Shown in pieces: positions 25,618-36,577 of a DNA stretch of 64,000 bases. The translations under genes were made by a program, and so were the position numbers. The notes under the pieces were generated by a model. The model saw only the letters and a list, made by a program, of their open reading frames with translations. It had not been told where the DNA came from and did not search any database. The stretch lies in the NCBI RefSeq assembly GCF_030167925.1, contig NZ_JASKUT010000001.1, positions 2,046,001 through 2,110,000 on the forward strand, in the 5' to 3' direction. How positions within the stretch are numbered: position 1 is the first letter of the stretch; every line of letters starts with the position of its first letter. This stretch comes from Paenibacillus silviterrae (GTDB lineage Bacteria > Bacillota > Bacilli > Paenibacillales > NBRC-103111).

Positions 25618-26607
25618 TTACATGACCCTCGGAGGGTGAAGCAATTTACGAGTGATCAGATCCATATACTCCTTCTTATAATCCGTCAGCTTCCAACGGT
25701 CGAAGAACGACTTGCCGGATTGAAATCCGGATTCATAAAGCTCCATGCTCTGCTCTTTTGAAATATCAAATTGGGTAATGCTTACGCCCATCGTAGGGAT
25801 CTTAATCGTTCGAAAACGGTTATGAGCAGCAATATAACGCTCATCATGAGCATCCAGCATGGTGGAAAATAAAGCCCTCATCATGGTAACTGGCCCTGAA
25901 ATTGTATTCGGCGCCCCGGCTCCGCGGCCAACCAGCTGGAAGCCGATGGTCGGAATCATCCGCTCCAGCGACGGGTTCACGTCCTTATCGAAAATCCACA
26001 AAGGAAAGTTACTGAGAAGACCCCCATCCACGATATAGATAAACTGGCTGGCGAAGCTGTCTCCCTTCACTCGGTGGGAAAGCGGCTTGCGAATAATAAC
26101 CGGGTCGAAAAAATAAGGAATGCTCGTGCTCATACGTACGGCTTTGGCAATGGGGAGAAGCTTGGGGTCAATACCGTACTGAGCAATATCATCCGGGAGC
26201 ACAAGCAGCTTACGCTGCGAGATGTCCGACGCGATGATGCGCAGCTGACCGGGCTGAAGATCCCCAAACGTACGTATGCCCTTGGCCAGCAGCAGCTGGT
26301 AGATCCAACTCTCCAAAGCTTCCCCGGAGTATAGCCCCTTTTTGATAAACAATCGCGTGAGCGGACCGATAATCTTCGTGTCGAACAGTCTGGAACGCTG
26401 CAGGAAGGAGCTGAATGGCGTCCCTTCAATGATCTGCCGCATCTCATGCGACTGATATCCCGCCGCAACCAGCGACGCGATGATGGAGCCCGATGACGTC
26501 CCCGCCACCTGATGGAATGAAACCCCTCGCTGCTCTGCCGCAGCAACCGCACCTGCAAGCGCAATCCCCTTCACACCGCCGCCCTCGAATACCGCATTAA
26601 TCTTCAT
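25618..26607 (-). CDS. Patatin-like phospholipase
   Basis: 329 residues from ATG 26607, 8 nt after GAGAGGG. The patatin motifs are intact: oxyanion loop FEGGGVKGIALAG (DGGG(R)G type), nucleophile elbow GTSSG (serine of the Ser-Asp dyad), and DGG in IYIVDGGLLSNFPLWIF (the catalytic Asp). It should hydrolyse acyl esters of membrane lipids in the cytosol. It ends at the bidirectional terminator. Confidence 0.93.
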   Translation of the reverse strand: MKINAVFEGGGVKGIALAGAVAAAEQRGVSFHQVAGTSSGSIIASLVAAGYQSHEMRQIIEGTPFSSFLQRSRLFDTKIIGPLTRLFIKKGLYSGEALESWIYQLLLAKGIRTFGDLQPGQLRIIASDISQRKLLVLPDDIAQYGIDPKLLPIAKAVRMSTSIPYFFDPVIIRKPLSHRVKGDSFASQFIYIVDGGLLSNFPLWIFDKDVNPSLERMIPTIGFQLVGRGAGAPNTISGPVTMMRALFSTMLDAHDERYIAAHNRFRTIKIPTMGVSITQFDISKEQSMELYESGFQSGKSFFDRWKLTDYKKEYMDLITRKLLHPPRVM

Positions 26608-26704
26608 GTAGCTGACCCTCTCCTCCACGCCGGCTTCCGCCGCACACCGTCTCTTTACGTCTTATGAGGGCAAGGTTTGTACTTATGTCTCGAACATGAC
26701 ATAA

Positions 26705-26730
26705 CAAAAAAACTCCCGATGAAGGGAGTT
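26705..26730 (-). terminator. Rho-independent terminator of mntR
   Basis: AACTCCC (26711-26717) pairs with GGGAGTT (26724-26730), with a run of T on the minus strand after the stem, 14 bp after the mntR stop. Confidence 0.8.
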
Positions 26731-26743
26731 CCACAGTAAAAAA

Positions 26744-27166
26744 TTATGCTTCTTCCATTTCCTTCTTCAGCTTCATGAGATCCTCCGCGCGTGACGGATC
26801 GCGGCGGAAGTACTCGAGCAGCGTTTCAATGCAGGTAATCGAATCCCAGCTCAGGTGATGCTCGATGCCTTCGACATCTTTATAAATGGTATCCTCGGAT
26901 ACCCCGATGATGGTTAAGAACTCCTCGAGCAGTGCATGGCGATCGACAAGGCGCTTCCCCATTTTCTGACCTTTGGAGGTCAGCACGAGCCCGCGATATT
27001 TTTCGTAAACCAAGTAATTATCCTTATCCAGCTTCTGGATCATCTTCGTGACGGATGAAGGGTGAACCTCTAAGCCCTCTGCAATATCGGACACACGCGC
27101 ATAGCCCTTTTCGTCGATGAGCTTGTAAATTTTCTCCAGATAATCTTCCATGCTCGGCGTAGCCAT
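26744..27166 (-). CDS. mntR: Manganese-responsive repressor MntR (DtxR family)
   Basis: 140 residues, almost collinear with Bacillus subtilis Mnt[42 protein letters not shown] winged helix, and [20 protein letters not shown] metal-binding and dimer region. The manganese ligands Asp (in ATPSMEDY), Glu and His of the EGIEHHLS segment are present. It represses manganese uptake when Mn(II) is high. No metal transporter gene sits beside it; the Zn operon is 2 kb away. Confidence 0.96.
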   Translation of the reverse strand: MATPSMEDYLEKIYKLIDEKGYARVSDIAEGLEVHPSSVTKMIQKLDKDNYLVYEKYRGLVLTSKGQKMGKRLVDRHALLEEFLTIIGVSEDTIYKDVEGIEHHLSWDSITCIETLLEYFRRDPSRAEDLMKLKKEMEEA

Positions 27167-27400
27167 TCGCGTTCCTCCAATGCCGCTGACAAGTCTCTAT
27201 GTACGTAATGATACCTTTCCTCCCTGCAGTTCGCAAGCCGGATGAGAACACATTTCGCATGATATTCCACGGTTGGCTGCCTGCTGCATGGCATATCCTA
27301 AGTCCATTATGAGCGCTACTTACTATACCATAGCCCAAACCACGTAAGCAAGCTTGTCACAGAATAGAGACAATTCGTCAAACTGAAGGAGTGAGCTGTT

Positions 27401-28462
27401 GTGGCAACCGACCTGCTGGCGCCCCCCGTGCGGGGTACACAAGTTTTTATACCCGAGCTTGTTTATTTTGAACCGGACGCACTGAATTATCCGAAGGGGA
27501 AAAAAATTATGGAATGGGCCGAAAAAGAAGGACTCCCCATTCGTATGACTTCATCGCATAACCGGATTACGAACCTGCCGGGTGACAGTGATTTGGAAAA
27601 GTACCGCATTGCCAAACGAACCTTGGTCGTAGGCATTCGGAAAACGCTGAAATTTGACCAATCCAAACCGTCGGCCGAGTATGCCATCCCTGTTGCAACC
27701 GGGTGCATGGCGCATTGCCATTACTGCTATCTTCAAACGACCCTTGGAGCCAAGCCTTACATCCGGGTTTACGTTAACACGGATGATATTCTAAAGCAGG
27801 CGAAACAATATATTGAAGAGCGGGCACCGGAAATCACCCGCTTCGAAGCCGCTTGTACCTCCGACCCTGTGGGCCTGGAGCATATCTCCGGGTCATTGAA
27901 GGAATATATCGAATTCATGGGACAAGAGCCGCTGGGACGCCTTCGATTCGTTACCAAATTCGCTAACGTGGAGCCGCTGCTTGACGCAAAGCACAATGGC
28001 CACACCCGATTCCGCTTCAGTGTCAACGCGGATTACGTCATCAAAAATTTCGAGCCGGCGACCTCCAGCTTCCACGATCGCATCATCGCGGCTGGCAAGG
28101 TTGCCAGGGCCGGCTATCCACTGGGATTCATCATAGCTCCAATCATCTGGCATGAAGGCTGGGAGGACGGCTACGCCGAGCTGCTGGTCAAATTAAAAGA
28201 GGCCCTTCCAACGGAAGCGACCTCCAATTTAACGTTTGAATTGATCCAGCACCGCTTCACCAAAACGGCCAAAAACATCATCATGCAGCGTTATCCCAAA
28301 ACGAAGCTGGAGATGGATGAAGCGAAGCGCAAATACAAGTGGGGCCGCTGGGGCCAAGGCAAATATGTGTACCAGGACGAGCAGGCGACGGCGCTGCGCG
28401 AATTTATCACGGAGCGTATATTCGAAGCCTTCCCTAACACGAATATCGACTATTTCACTTGA
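27401..28462 (+). CDS. splB: Spore photoproduct lyase
   Basis: 353 residues. Radical-SAM cluster motif GCMAHCHYCYL (CxxxCxxC) near residue 105, then a conserved RFRFSVNADYVIKNFEPAT and RYPKTKLEMDEAKRKYKWG region specific to SplB. It repairs the spore photoproduct thymine dimer during spore germination, so the organism forms endospores. The start is GTG, 9 nt after AAGGAG. I do not see a splA partner nearby. Confidence 0.95.
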   Translation: MATDLLAPPVRGTQVFIPELVYFEPDALNYPKGKKIMEWAEKEGLPIRMTSSHNRITNLPGDSDLEKYRIAKRTLVVGIRKTLKFDQSKPSAEYAIPVATGCMAHCHYCYLQTTLGAKPYIRVYVNTDDILKQAKQYIEERAPEITRFEAACTSDPVGLEHISGSLKEYIEFMGQEPLGRLRFVTKFANVEPLLDAKHNGHTRFRFSVNADYVIKNFEPATSSFHDRIIAAGKVARAGYPLGFIIAPIIWHEGWEDGYAELLVKLKEALPTEATSNLTFELIQHRFTKTAKNIIMQRYPKTKLEMDEAKRKYKWGRWGQGKYVYQDEQATALREFITERIFEAFPNTNIDYFT

Positions 28463-29179
28463 TTAGAACTTCCACCAATCCGGGGTCAGCTCATACAGCC
28501 ACACGGTGATTCGGGCCATCTGGTCGAAATAGAGCAGCACCGAGATGAGCAGCATGAGCCCCCCGCCGATTTTCATCAGCAAGGAGGAATACTTCAGAAT
28601 CCACTTGGTCGAGCCGATGAAAAAGGCCAGTACGAAGAATGGAATCGCGAAGCCCAGCGAGTAAGCGGTAATCAGCGGAAGCCAGGCATCCGGGTTGGTT
28701 GCGGCAAGCGCGAGCATAGCCGACAAAATCGGGCCGATACATGGCGACCACCCGGCCGCGAAGCCGATTCCAATCAAGACGGAGCCGATGTAACCGGCCG
28801 GCTTGTATTTGAATTGCATTTTACGCTCGCGCATAAGCCATTGCGGTTGAAAAATGCCTAACAGGAACAGTCCCATTACCAAGATGAGAATGGCCGCCAG
28901 CTGTCTGAGCAGGTCGCGATATTCCTGAAACGTATTCGCAACAAGCCCCGCCCCGAACCCTAAGCTGTAAAAAATAATGCTGAACCCGAGAATAAAGCAT
29001 AACGTATGCGTAACGGTTTTCAACCGAATTTCCTTCGCGTTCGCTGCCGTTTGATTCTTCAAGTCACCGACCGATACCCCGGTTATGTAGGATAAATAGG
29101 AAGGATATAAAGGCAAGCAGCAAGGAGAAATAAACGAGGCAAACCCGGCCCACAAGGCAATCCACACATTCAGTTCCAC
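28463..29179 (-). CDS. ccdA: Cytochrome c biogenesis protein CcdA
   Basis: 238 residues with six hydrophobic segments. Hallmark motifs: FISPCCLPLYPSYLSYITG (first Pro-Cys motif) and GFAAGWSPCIGPILSAML (second Cys motif), the paired thiols that carry electrons from thioredoxin across the membrane. In Gram-positive bacteria CcdA supplies reductant for cytochrome c maturation and spore synthesis. Its GTG start follows AGGAGGG. It ends 1 bp from the convergent splB stop. Confidence 0.94.
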   Translation of the reverse strand: MELNVWIALWAGFASFISPCCLPLYPSYLSYITGVSVGDLKNQTAANAKEIRLKTVTHTLCFILGFSIIFYSLGFGAGLVANTFQEYRDLLRQLAAILILVMGLFLLGIFQPQWLMRERKMQFKYKPAGYIGSVLIGIGFAAGWSPCIGPILSAMLALAATNPDAWLPLITAYSLGFAIPFFVLAFFIGSTKWILKYSSLLMKIGGGLMLLISVLLYFDQMARITVWLYELTPDWWKF

Positions 29180-29212
29180 GGCCTATTCACCCTCCTGTGA
29201 TGTACGATATGG

Positions 29213-30016
29213 TTAAAGCCTCAAGCCTCTTTTAATAAATAAAATCCCGATGAGCATGGCAATAAGCAGCAAAACAACGGTAGCGCCAGGAGCCAGATCC
29301 CACACCCCCGCAGCAATCAAGCCTCCGATGACGGCTATTTCCGAGAACAGAATGGCCCAGAAAACGGAATGCTTAAAGCTTCGTGCGATTAGCAGACTGC
29401 AGGCGACAGGGATCGTAAGCAGCGAGGAAACAAGCAATGCCCCCAATATCTTAATGGATACGCTTATGACGAGGGCAGTCAGCATCGTAATCATAATATT
29501 GTAGAAACGAATCGGAAGCCCGCTCACCTCCGCGGCATCCTCATCGAAAAACATCAGGAACAGCTCCTTGTAGTTCACGGCAATAACGGCGACAACAAGC
29601 GTGGTAACACCGGCAACCACCCATAAGTCCGTACTGTCCAGCGTATAAATGCTGCCGAAGAAGTAGCTCATGACGTTAATGTTAAAGCCCTTCCCTACTG
29701 TGAAAAGAAAGGTCGATAGCGCTACTCCGCCTGACATAATGATGGCTATGGACAGCTCCGCATAGGTTTTGTAAGCCTTGCGCAGCCTCTCAATGGCAAA
29801 GGACGCTAGCAAAGCGAAGATCAGGCCCACGCCGATCGGGTAAATGTTGAGCAAAAAACCAAGAGCCACTCCGGCTATCGAGACATGGGCAAGCGTATCC
29901 CCTATCATCGATAAGCGCCTTAGGACTAGAAATACCCCCATAAGCGGTGCTGTAAGTCCGATCAATGCCCCGCCCAGCAAGGCACGCTGAAAAAAATACT
30001 CTGTGAAAATATCCAA
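29213..30016 (-). CDS. znuB: Zinc ABC transporter, permease
   Basis: 267 residues, eight predicted membrane segments, typical ABC-3 family: ALLGGALIGLTAPLMGVFLVLRRLSMIGDTLAHVSIAGVALG, and a C-terminal LLLIAMLIGILFIKRGL. It forms the Zn(II) channel of a Znu/Adc-type importer. TTG start, 3 nt after GGAG. Third gene of the znuA-znuC-znuB operon. Confidence 0.93.
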   Translation of the reverse strand: MDIFTEYFFQRALLGGALIGLTAPLMGVFLVLRRLSMIGDTLAHVSIAGVALGFLLNIYPIGVGLIFALLASFAIERLRKAYKTYAELSIAIIMSGGVALSTFLFTVGKGFNINVMSYFFGSIYTLDSTDLWVVAGVTTLVVAVIAVNYKELFLMFFDEDAAEVSGLPIRFYNIMITMLTALVISVSIKILGALLVSSLLTIPVACSLLIARSFKHSVFWAILFSEIAVIGGLIAAGVWDLAPGATVVLLLIAMLIGILFIKRGLRL

Positions 30017-30033
30017 CTCCGCTCTCTCCTATT

Positions 30034-30852
30034 CTATTCCACAGAGCTCGGGACCAGTCCGCTTGTTTCGGACGGCTTCGGCTCCAGCGAATCTCGCAGC
30101 TGATGCATGGAATGCGTCAAATTGGTCTCCCGGCAATTTTCGGGTTCATGCGTATGCTTCACATAGAAAGCCAGCTTGCCGCTTTTCTGAATGGGCTGCT
30201 CCCCAAGATAAGATTGTATCATATCCATATCATGGGACACCATCAGGAAGGTGATATGATGGTGCTGATGCATATGCCTGATCATCCGGAAAAAATCCGC
30301 CTGCGTCTCCGCATCGATCCCTACCGTGGGCTCGTCCAATATAAGCAGCTCCGGGTTATTGATAAGCGCCCTGGCCAAAAACACCCGCTGCTGCTGACCT
30401 CCGGAAAGCTGCCCGATTCGGCGATCAGCCAAGTCCTCAATCCGCATGGCATACAGTGCATCGTCACATCGCTGCAAATCCGCCTTCGAGACGCGACGAA
30501 ACATGTTCCTTTTGCCGAATAAGCCCGAAGTGACAACCTCGCGAACCGTCGCCGGAAAAAGCGGGTTGAAGGCATTCTTCTGCGGCACATAGCCGATGCG
30601 ATGCCAATCCTTGAACTGCTGCAGCGGAACGCCGAACAGGCGGATTTCGCCTCGGGCAGGCTTCAAAATGCCGACAATCATTTTGAGCAGGGTCGTCTTC
30701 CCCGCCCCGTTCGATCCGATCAAGCCTACAAAATCACGCTCCAGGATATTGAAATTAAGGTTTTCAATGACAGGCTTGTTTTCATAAGAAAAAAAGACGC
30801 CATCGATCGAAACGATCTGCTGATGACATCCGGAATGAGTATGAGAATTCAT
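30034..30852 (-). CDS. znuC: Zinc ABC transporter, ATP-binding protein
   Basis: 272 residues. Walker A GSNGAGKTT, signature LSGGQQQRV, Walker B LLILDEPTVG and H-loop LMVSHD are all intact. N-terminus is His-rich (NSHTHSGCHQQ), and the C-terminus extends about 35 residues past the core. It energises metal import through the ZnuB permease. AAGGAG precedes the ATG. Substrate zinc is inferred from the binding protein and half Zur box. Confidence 0.94.
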   Translation of the reverse strand: MNSHTHSGCHQQIVSIDGVFFSYENKPVIENLNFNILERDFVGLIGSNGAGKTTLLKMIVGILKPARGEIRLFGVPLQQFKDWHRIGYVPQKNAFNPLFPATVREVVTSGLFGKRNMFRRVSKADLQRCDDALYAMRIEDLADRRIGQLSGGQQQRVFLARALINNPELLILDEPTVGIDAETQADFFRMIRHMHQHHHITFLMVSHDMDMIQSYLGEQPIQKSGKLAFYVKHTHEPENCRETNLTHSMHQLRDSLEPKPSETSGLVPSSVE

Positions 30853-30891
30853 ATGGTAAGCTCCTTACTCCGCATACGGAAGGTCTACCTT

Positions 30892-31872
30892 CTATTGTAA
30901 TGCTTTTATTAAATTATTCAAATTGCTTTCCATAATCGACACATAATCCATACCTTGCTTCGCCTGCTCCTCCGTTAAGCCCTCAAGCGGACTAAGCACA
31001 AGCGTCTCTACCTTGGCATCCTTCGCCAGTGTCTTCGCCAGTTTATCCGAGACAAGCTCCTCGAAGAAAATGTACTTCACATCATTCTCTTTAATGAAGC
31101 TGAGAATTTCCTTCATATCTTTTGAAGTAGGTTCAGCATCCGGAGCGAGGCCCATGATCGCTTTCTGGGTCAAACCGTATTCCTTAGCCAAATAACCGAA
31201 CGATTGATGTGTTACCACGATTTCTTTCTTGCTGGTCTTGCTCAGCTGCTGCTTGAACTTGTCATGCAGCTGGTCCAGCTTGCCGCTCAGCTGCTTGAAG
31301 TTGGCTTCGTAATCCGCTTGATGGGAAGGGTCCGCCTTTACCAAAGCATCCTTGATATTCTGCGCCAGAAGCTTCGCATTGACCGGGGACAGCCACACAT
31401 GCGGGTCAAACTCCGCTTCATGTGCGTCTTCCTTATGATTGTGCCCATGGTCATCGGCATGGCCTTCCTCTTCAATCCCCGGTAACAGCGTCAGACCCTT
31501 GCTGGCCTCAACGACCTGCACCTTGGCATCCTTCTCAAGACTGCTTAGCGTGTCTCCTACCCAGCCTTCGAAACCCGCACCCAGATAGACGAACACTTCG
31601 GCATCCTTCAGCGTCTTAATGTCACGGCCCTTCGGCGTCCATTCATGCGGCTCCACACCGGCCGGTACCAGGTTCACGACATTGACATGCTGCCCGCCGA
31701 TCTTCGATGCAAAATCGTATAACGGATAAAAGCTGGTTACGATATTGGTTTTCCCCTGTACCAAGGCAGGACGGGCTGCGCCGCAGGCGGATAAGAACAT
31801 AGCAGCAATCATGATAACGAGTAAAGAAATCATCATATGTCGTTGACGTTTGTAATTCATTTTCATCCTCAT
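30892..31872 (-). CDS. znuA: Zinc-binding lipoprotein of the ABC importer
   Basis: 326 residues. N-terminal signal ending in MFLSACGAA, a lipobox (LSAC) that anchors it to the membrane. Cluster A-I metal-binding protein: TSFYPLYDFASKIGG, and an acidic His-rich loop (EEEGHADDHGHNHKEDAHE), typical of zinc-binding ZnuA/AdcA. Ligand His residues in GVEPHEWTP, FDPHVWLSP and VTHQSFGYL, and Glu in IFFEELVS. It captures zinc outside the cell for ZnuBC. First gene of the operon. Confidence 0.95.
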   Translation of the reverse strand: MRMKMNYKRQRHMMISLLVIMIAAMFLSACGAARPALVQGKTNIVTSFYPLYDFASKIGGQHVNVVNLVPAGVEPHEWTPKGRDIKTLKDAEVFVYLGAGFEGWVGDTLSSLEKDAKVQVVEASKGLTLLPGIEEEGHADDHGHNHKEDAHEAEFDPHVWLSPVNAKLLAQNIKDALVKADPSHQADYEANFKQLSGKLDQLHDKFKQQLSKTSKKEIVVTHQSFGYLAKEYGLTQKAIMGLAPDAEPTSKDMKEILSFIKENDVKYIFFEELVSDKLAKTLAKDAKVETLVLSPLEGLTEEQAKQGMDYVSIMESNLNNLIKALQ

Positions 31873-31889
31873 TCACTTCCTCATCCATG

Positions 31890-31900
31890 TAAATCGTAAT
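31890..31900 (-). promoter_or_regulatory. Half Zur-box-like site upstream of znuA
   Basis: TAAATCGTAAT matches exactly one half of the Bacillus Zur operator consensus (TAAATCGTAAT-N-ATTACGATTTA). The other half here is poor. It lies 18 bp upstream of the znuA start, so zinc-dependent repression by Zur is likely but not proven. Confidence 0.5.
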
Positions 31901-32075
31901 TTTTATTAACAAGCATGATTATACGTGCGCCTCCTTGGGTTGTCAACAGGGAAAAAGGATTGTCATCTGTCGGGATGATCTAACAAAAACCAGCTCGAGA
32001 CTTCCATTACCAGTAATTGTATCCATCGGATCCCTTTGTATAACCCGGCGTTCTGGGCCTCTTAATCTATGAGCA

Positions 32076-32740
32076 GCACAATTCTGCAATAATACAACTT
32101 TTTTCCATGATTTGTTTTCAAGTGAGAGGATTTCTGCGAATAAAGTCAATTTCATAATTAGAAAGCCCTTGTGGAATAAGGTTTTTCGGCATACAAAAAA
32201 GGAGTACCTCCCCACATTCTCGAAGTTAAGGTTACCAAATGGCATGGGCAACACGAAGGCGCAAAAAAACGGGCCTTTGTCGATCTCGAACTAAATGTAC
32301 AACTCGAAATTGGTTACCTGTGGCAGATAGATGGCGTTACAGAGCGTCTGGCGCTTAGCACGGCCCGGTAATGCTCCCTGTAACGTTATGAAATCACCTT
32401 ACTGTACCCAAAATGTGTTCATCTGCCACCGTAAGATGAAAAAATCGCGTTACAATGCGTATGGCGCTTAACACTGCCCGGTAATGCTCCCTGTAACATT
32501 ATGAAATCACCTTACTGTACTAAATATGTGTTCATTTGCCACCGTAAGATGAAAAAATCGCGTTACAGGCATCCGGCGCTAATATCGGGCCGGTAATGCT
32601 CCTTGTAACTCCATAGCCTTTTACTCTGTTTTCAGCCATCCCGCCTCTCAAAGATGCCTATTCTCACAAATCTCGTTCTGAACTTCGCTTGGGATGGTGG
32701 ATTTCTGCACATTAGCAGCATTCCATCCCATATTGGATGC
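32076..32740. repeat. Dispersed composite repeat, long copy 1
   Basis: This element fills most of the gene-free gap 31913-32837. The segment from about 32124 to 32615 aligns along its length with 50642-51130, apart from substitutions, for example GGAGTACCTCCCCACATTCT at both. It contains the 113-bp tandem units (next entry), and near 32652 the AAAGATGCCTATTCTCACAA segment shared with copies at 20.8 and 50.6 kb. No transposase or convincing coding frame is seen. Outer ends are approximate. Confidence 0.75.
32336..32609. repeat. 113-bp tandem repeat, two full units and a partial third
   Basis: Units begin at GTTACA 32336, 32449 and 32562, exact spacing 113. The start of each unit is an inverted repeat (GTTACAG ... 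CTGTAAC, about 49 bp apart end to end) and the second part a near-inverted repeat (CACCTTAC ... GTAAGATG). The third unit stops after its first hairpin. Confidence 0.8.
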
Positions 32741-32781
32741 TAGATAGCCTTCTCGGCTTCCCGCGAAACCGTTACACAATT

Positions 32782-32828
32782 AAAAAAAAAGACCGGCTCC
32801 AGGCTTTAATCCACCTGAAACCAGTCTA
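32782..32828 (-). terminator. Rho-independent terminator of the oxidoreductase gene
   Basis: On the minus strand GACTGGTTTCAGG pairs with CCTGGAGCCGGTC (one wobble and a mismatch), followed by nine T. It starts 10 bp past the stop at 32838. Confidence 0.85.
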
Positions 32829-32837
32829 GAAACTAAG

Positions 32838-33911
32838 CTATTCGACGCGAATCGCCTGCATTTGAGCTTTGATACAGAGCTCGGCAGCCTTGAAGGCATG
32901 CTCTTGAGTCATAGCATTCTCGGTGCGATTGATGCAATCGAGAATCAATTGCCCGAAGTAAGGGTAGCCTACCTGCCCCTTCAGGGAGAAATGCTTCTCG
33001 CCTTCCTGGTTTACCAGATACAGCTGATCCCCTTGCGGATCGCGGGCAATGTCGATGTACTTGCGGATCTCGATGTAGCCTTCGGTACCGAGAATAATGG
33101 TCCGGCCATCGCCCCAAGTGCCCAGACCGTCCGGCGTCAGCCAGTCTACGCGGAAGTAGAAGGTTGCGCCGTTATCCGCTACCAGCGTAGCGTCACCAAA
33201 GTCTTCGAGCTCCGGATAGTCCTTGTTGTTATAGTTCGCAATCCGGCTGCTGGCGACCTGCGCATCCTTCGCACCGGTGTAGAACAGAAACTGCTCGATC
33301 TGATGGCTTCCGATATCACAGAGGATGCCGCCATACTTTTCATGCTGGAAAAACCACTCCGGACGGGACGGCGCGTTCAGACGATGCGGACCCCAGCCCA
33401 TAACTTGAACTACGCGGCCGATGGCGCCCTGCTGCACCAGCTGGCCGGCAAAGATTGCGCTCTCCACGTGCAAACGCTCGCTGTAGTAAACCATATACTT
33501 GCGACCGGTTTCCTTCACGGTTTGCTTCGCAGCTTCAAGCTGTTCCAGCGTTGTGAATGGCGTTTTGTCCGTGAAATAGTCCTTGCCCGCCTTCATCACA
33601 CGAACGCCCAAGGCACCGCGCTCATTTGGTACTGCCGCTGCAGCCACGAGCTTGATGGCCGGATTGTTCAGGATTTCCTCCTCCGAAGCAGCCGGCTTCG
33701 CTTGAGGGAACTTCTTAATGAACGCTTCGACCTTGGCAGGATCGCGGTCATACACGGCAACCAGATCCGCACCGGCTTCGATTAAGCCGTTCGTCATTCC
33801 ATAAATGTGACCGTGGTCCAGCGCGACTGCCGCGAAGGCGAACTCACCCGGCTTTACTACCGGATTCGGCTTCCCCTGCGGTGCATAATTCATTCCGTCT
33901 TTCGTTTGCAT
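32838..33911 (-). CDS. Gfo/Idh/MocA family oxidoreductase
   Basis: 357 residues from ATG 33911, 9 nt after GGGGAGG. N-terminal Rossmann domain (FAFAAVALDHGHIYGMTNGLIEAG; the dinucleotide loop is variant GHIYG), with the KTPFTTLEQLE segment typical of the EKPxA(L/V)-type motif (here DKTPF). The C-terminal domain carries the GGILCDIGSHQIEQFLFYTG catalytic region. The family oxidises sugars, inositols or related polyols with NAD(P); the substrate is not identifiable. Stands alone with its own terminator. Confidence 0.9.
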   Translation of the reverse strand: MQTKDGMNYAPQGKPNPVVKPGEFAFAAVALDHGHIYGMTNGLIEAGADLVAVYDRDPAKVEAFIKKFPQAKPAASEEEILNNPAIKLVAAAAVPNERGALGVRVMKAGKDYFTDKTPFTTLEQLEAAKQTVKETGRKYMVYYSERLHVESAIFAGQLVQQGAIGRVVQVMGWGPHRLNAPSRPEWFFQHEKYGGILCDIGSHQIEQFLFYTGAKDAQVASSRIANYNNKDYPELEDFGDATLVADNGATFYFRVDWLTPDGLGTWGDGRTIILGTEGYIEIRKYIDIARDPQGDQLYLVNQEGEKHFSLKGQVGYPYFGQLILDCINRTENAMTQEHAFKAAELCIKAQMQAIRVE

Positions 33912-33963
33912 GAATGATGGCCTCCCCAAATTGGTAAAATCGCATTGTTAACGTGAACAATAC

Positions 33964-36260
<2,297 letters not shown>

Positions 36261-36304
36261 GGATGTTATGCACAAATATATCGAAACTCCCTGCCCCTGT
36301 CAAG

Positions 36305-36514
36305 TTATGGCACGTAGTCGATCCCGCCCGGATGAAACGGATGGCACTTGCAAATTCGCTTGACAGCAAGCCAGGAGCCCTTAGCCGCACCATGCTTATC
36401 CAGAGCCTCCAGCGCATACGCGGAGCAGGTGGGATAAAACCGGCAGGTCGGCGGTTTGATCGGTGAGATGAATTTGCGGTAAAACAAAACGCCGGAGCGC
36501 AGCATCCGCTTCAT
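36305..36514 (-). CDS. yidD: Membrane protein insertion efficiency factor YidD
   Basis: 69 residues from ATG 36514 (GAAGGTG 6 nt before). The family signature is [28 protein letters not shown] and [13 protein letters not shown] with the conserved Cys residues. It is a small amphipathic protein thought to help YidC-type insertion of membrane proteins. Confidence 0.95.
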   Translation of the reverse strand: MKRMLRSGVLFYRKFISPIKPPTCRFYPTCSAYALEALDKHGAAKGSWLAVKRICKCHPFHPGGIDYVP

Positions 36515-36577
36515 AACGAACACCTTCTTCTTACTTAGTGAGCTTATGCTCATCATGAAGCAAAGGTGTGCCTATTG

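Noticed and set aside
32336..32609. CRISPR array
   Set aside because: Regular 113-bp spacing, but the whole unit is repeated with no unique spacers and no cas genes in the window.
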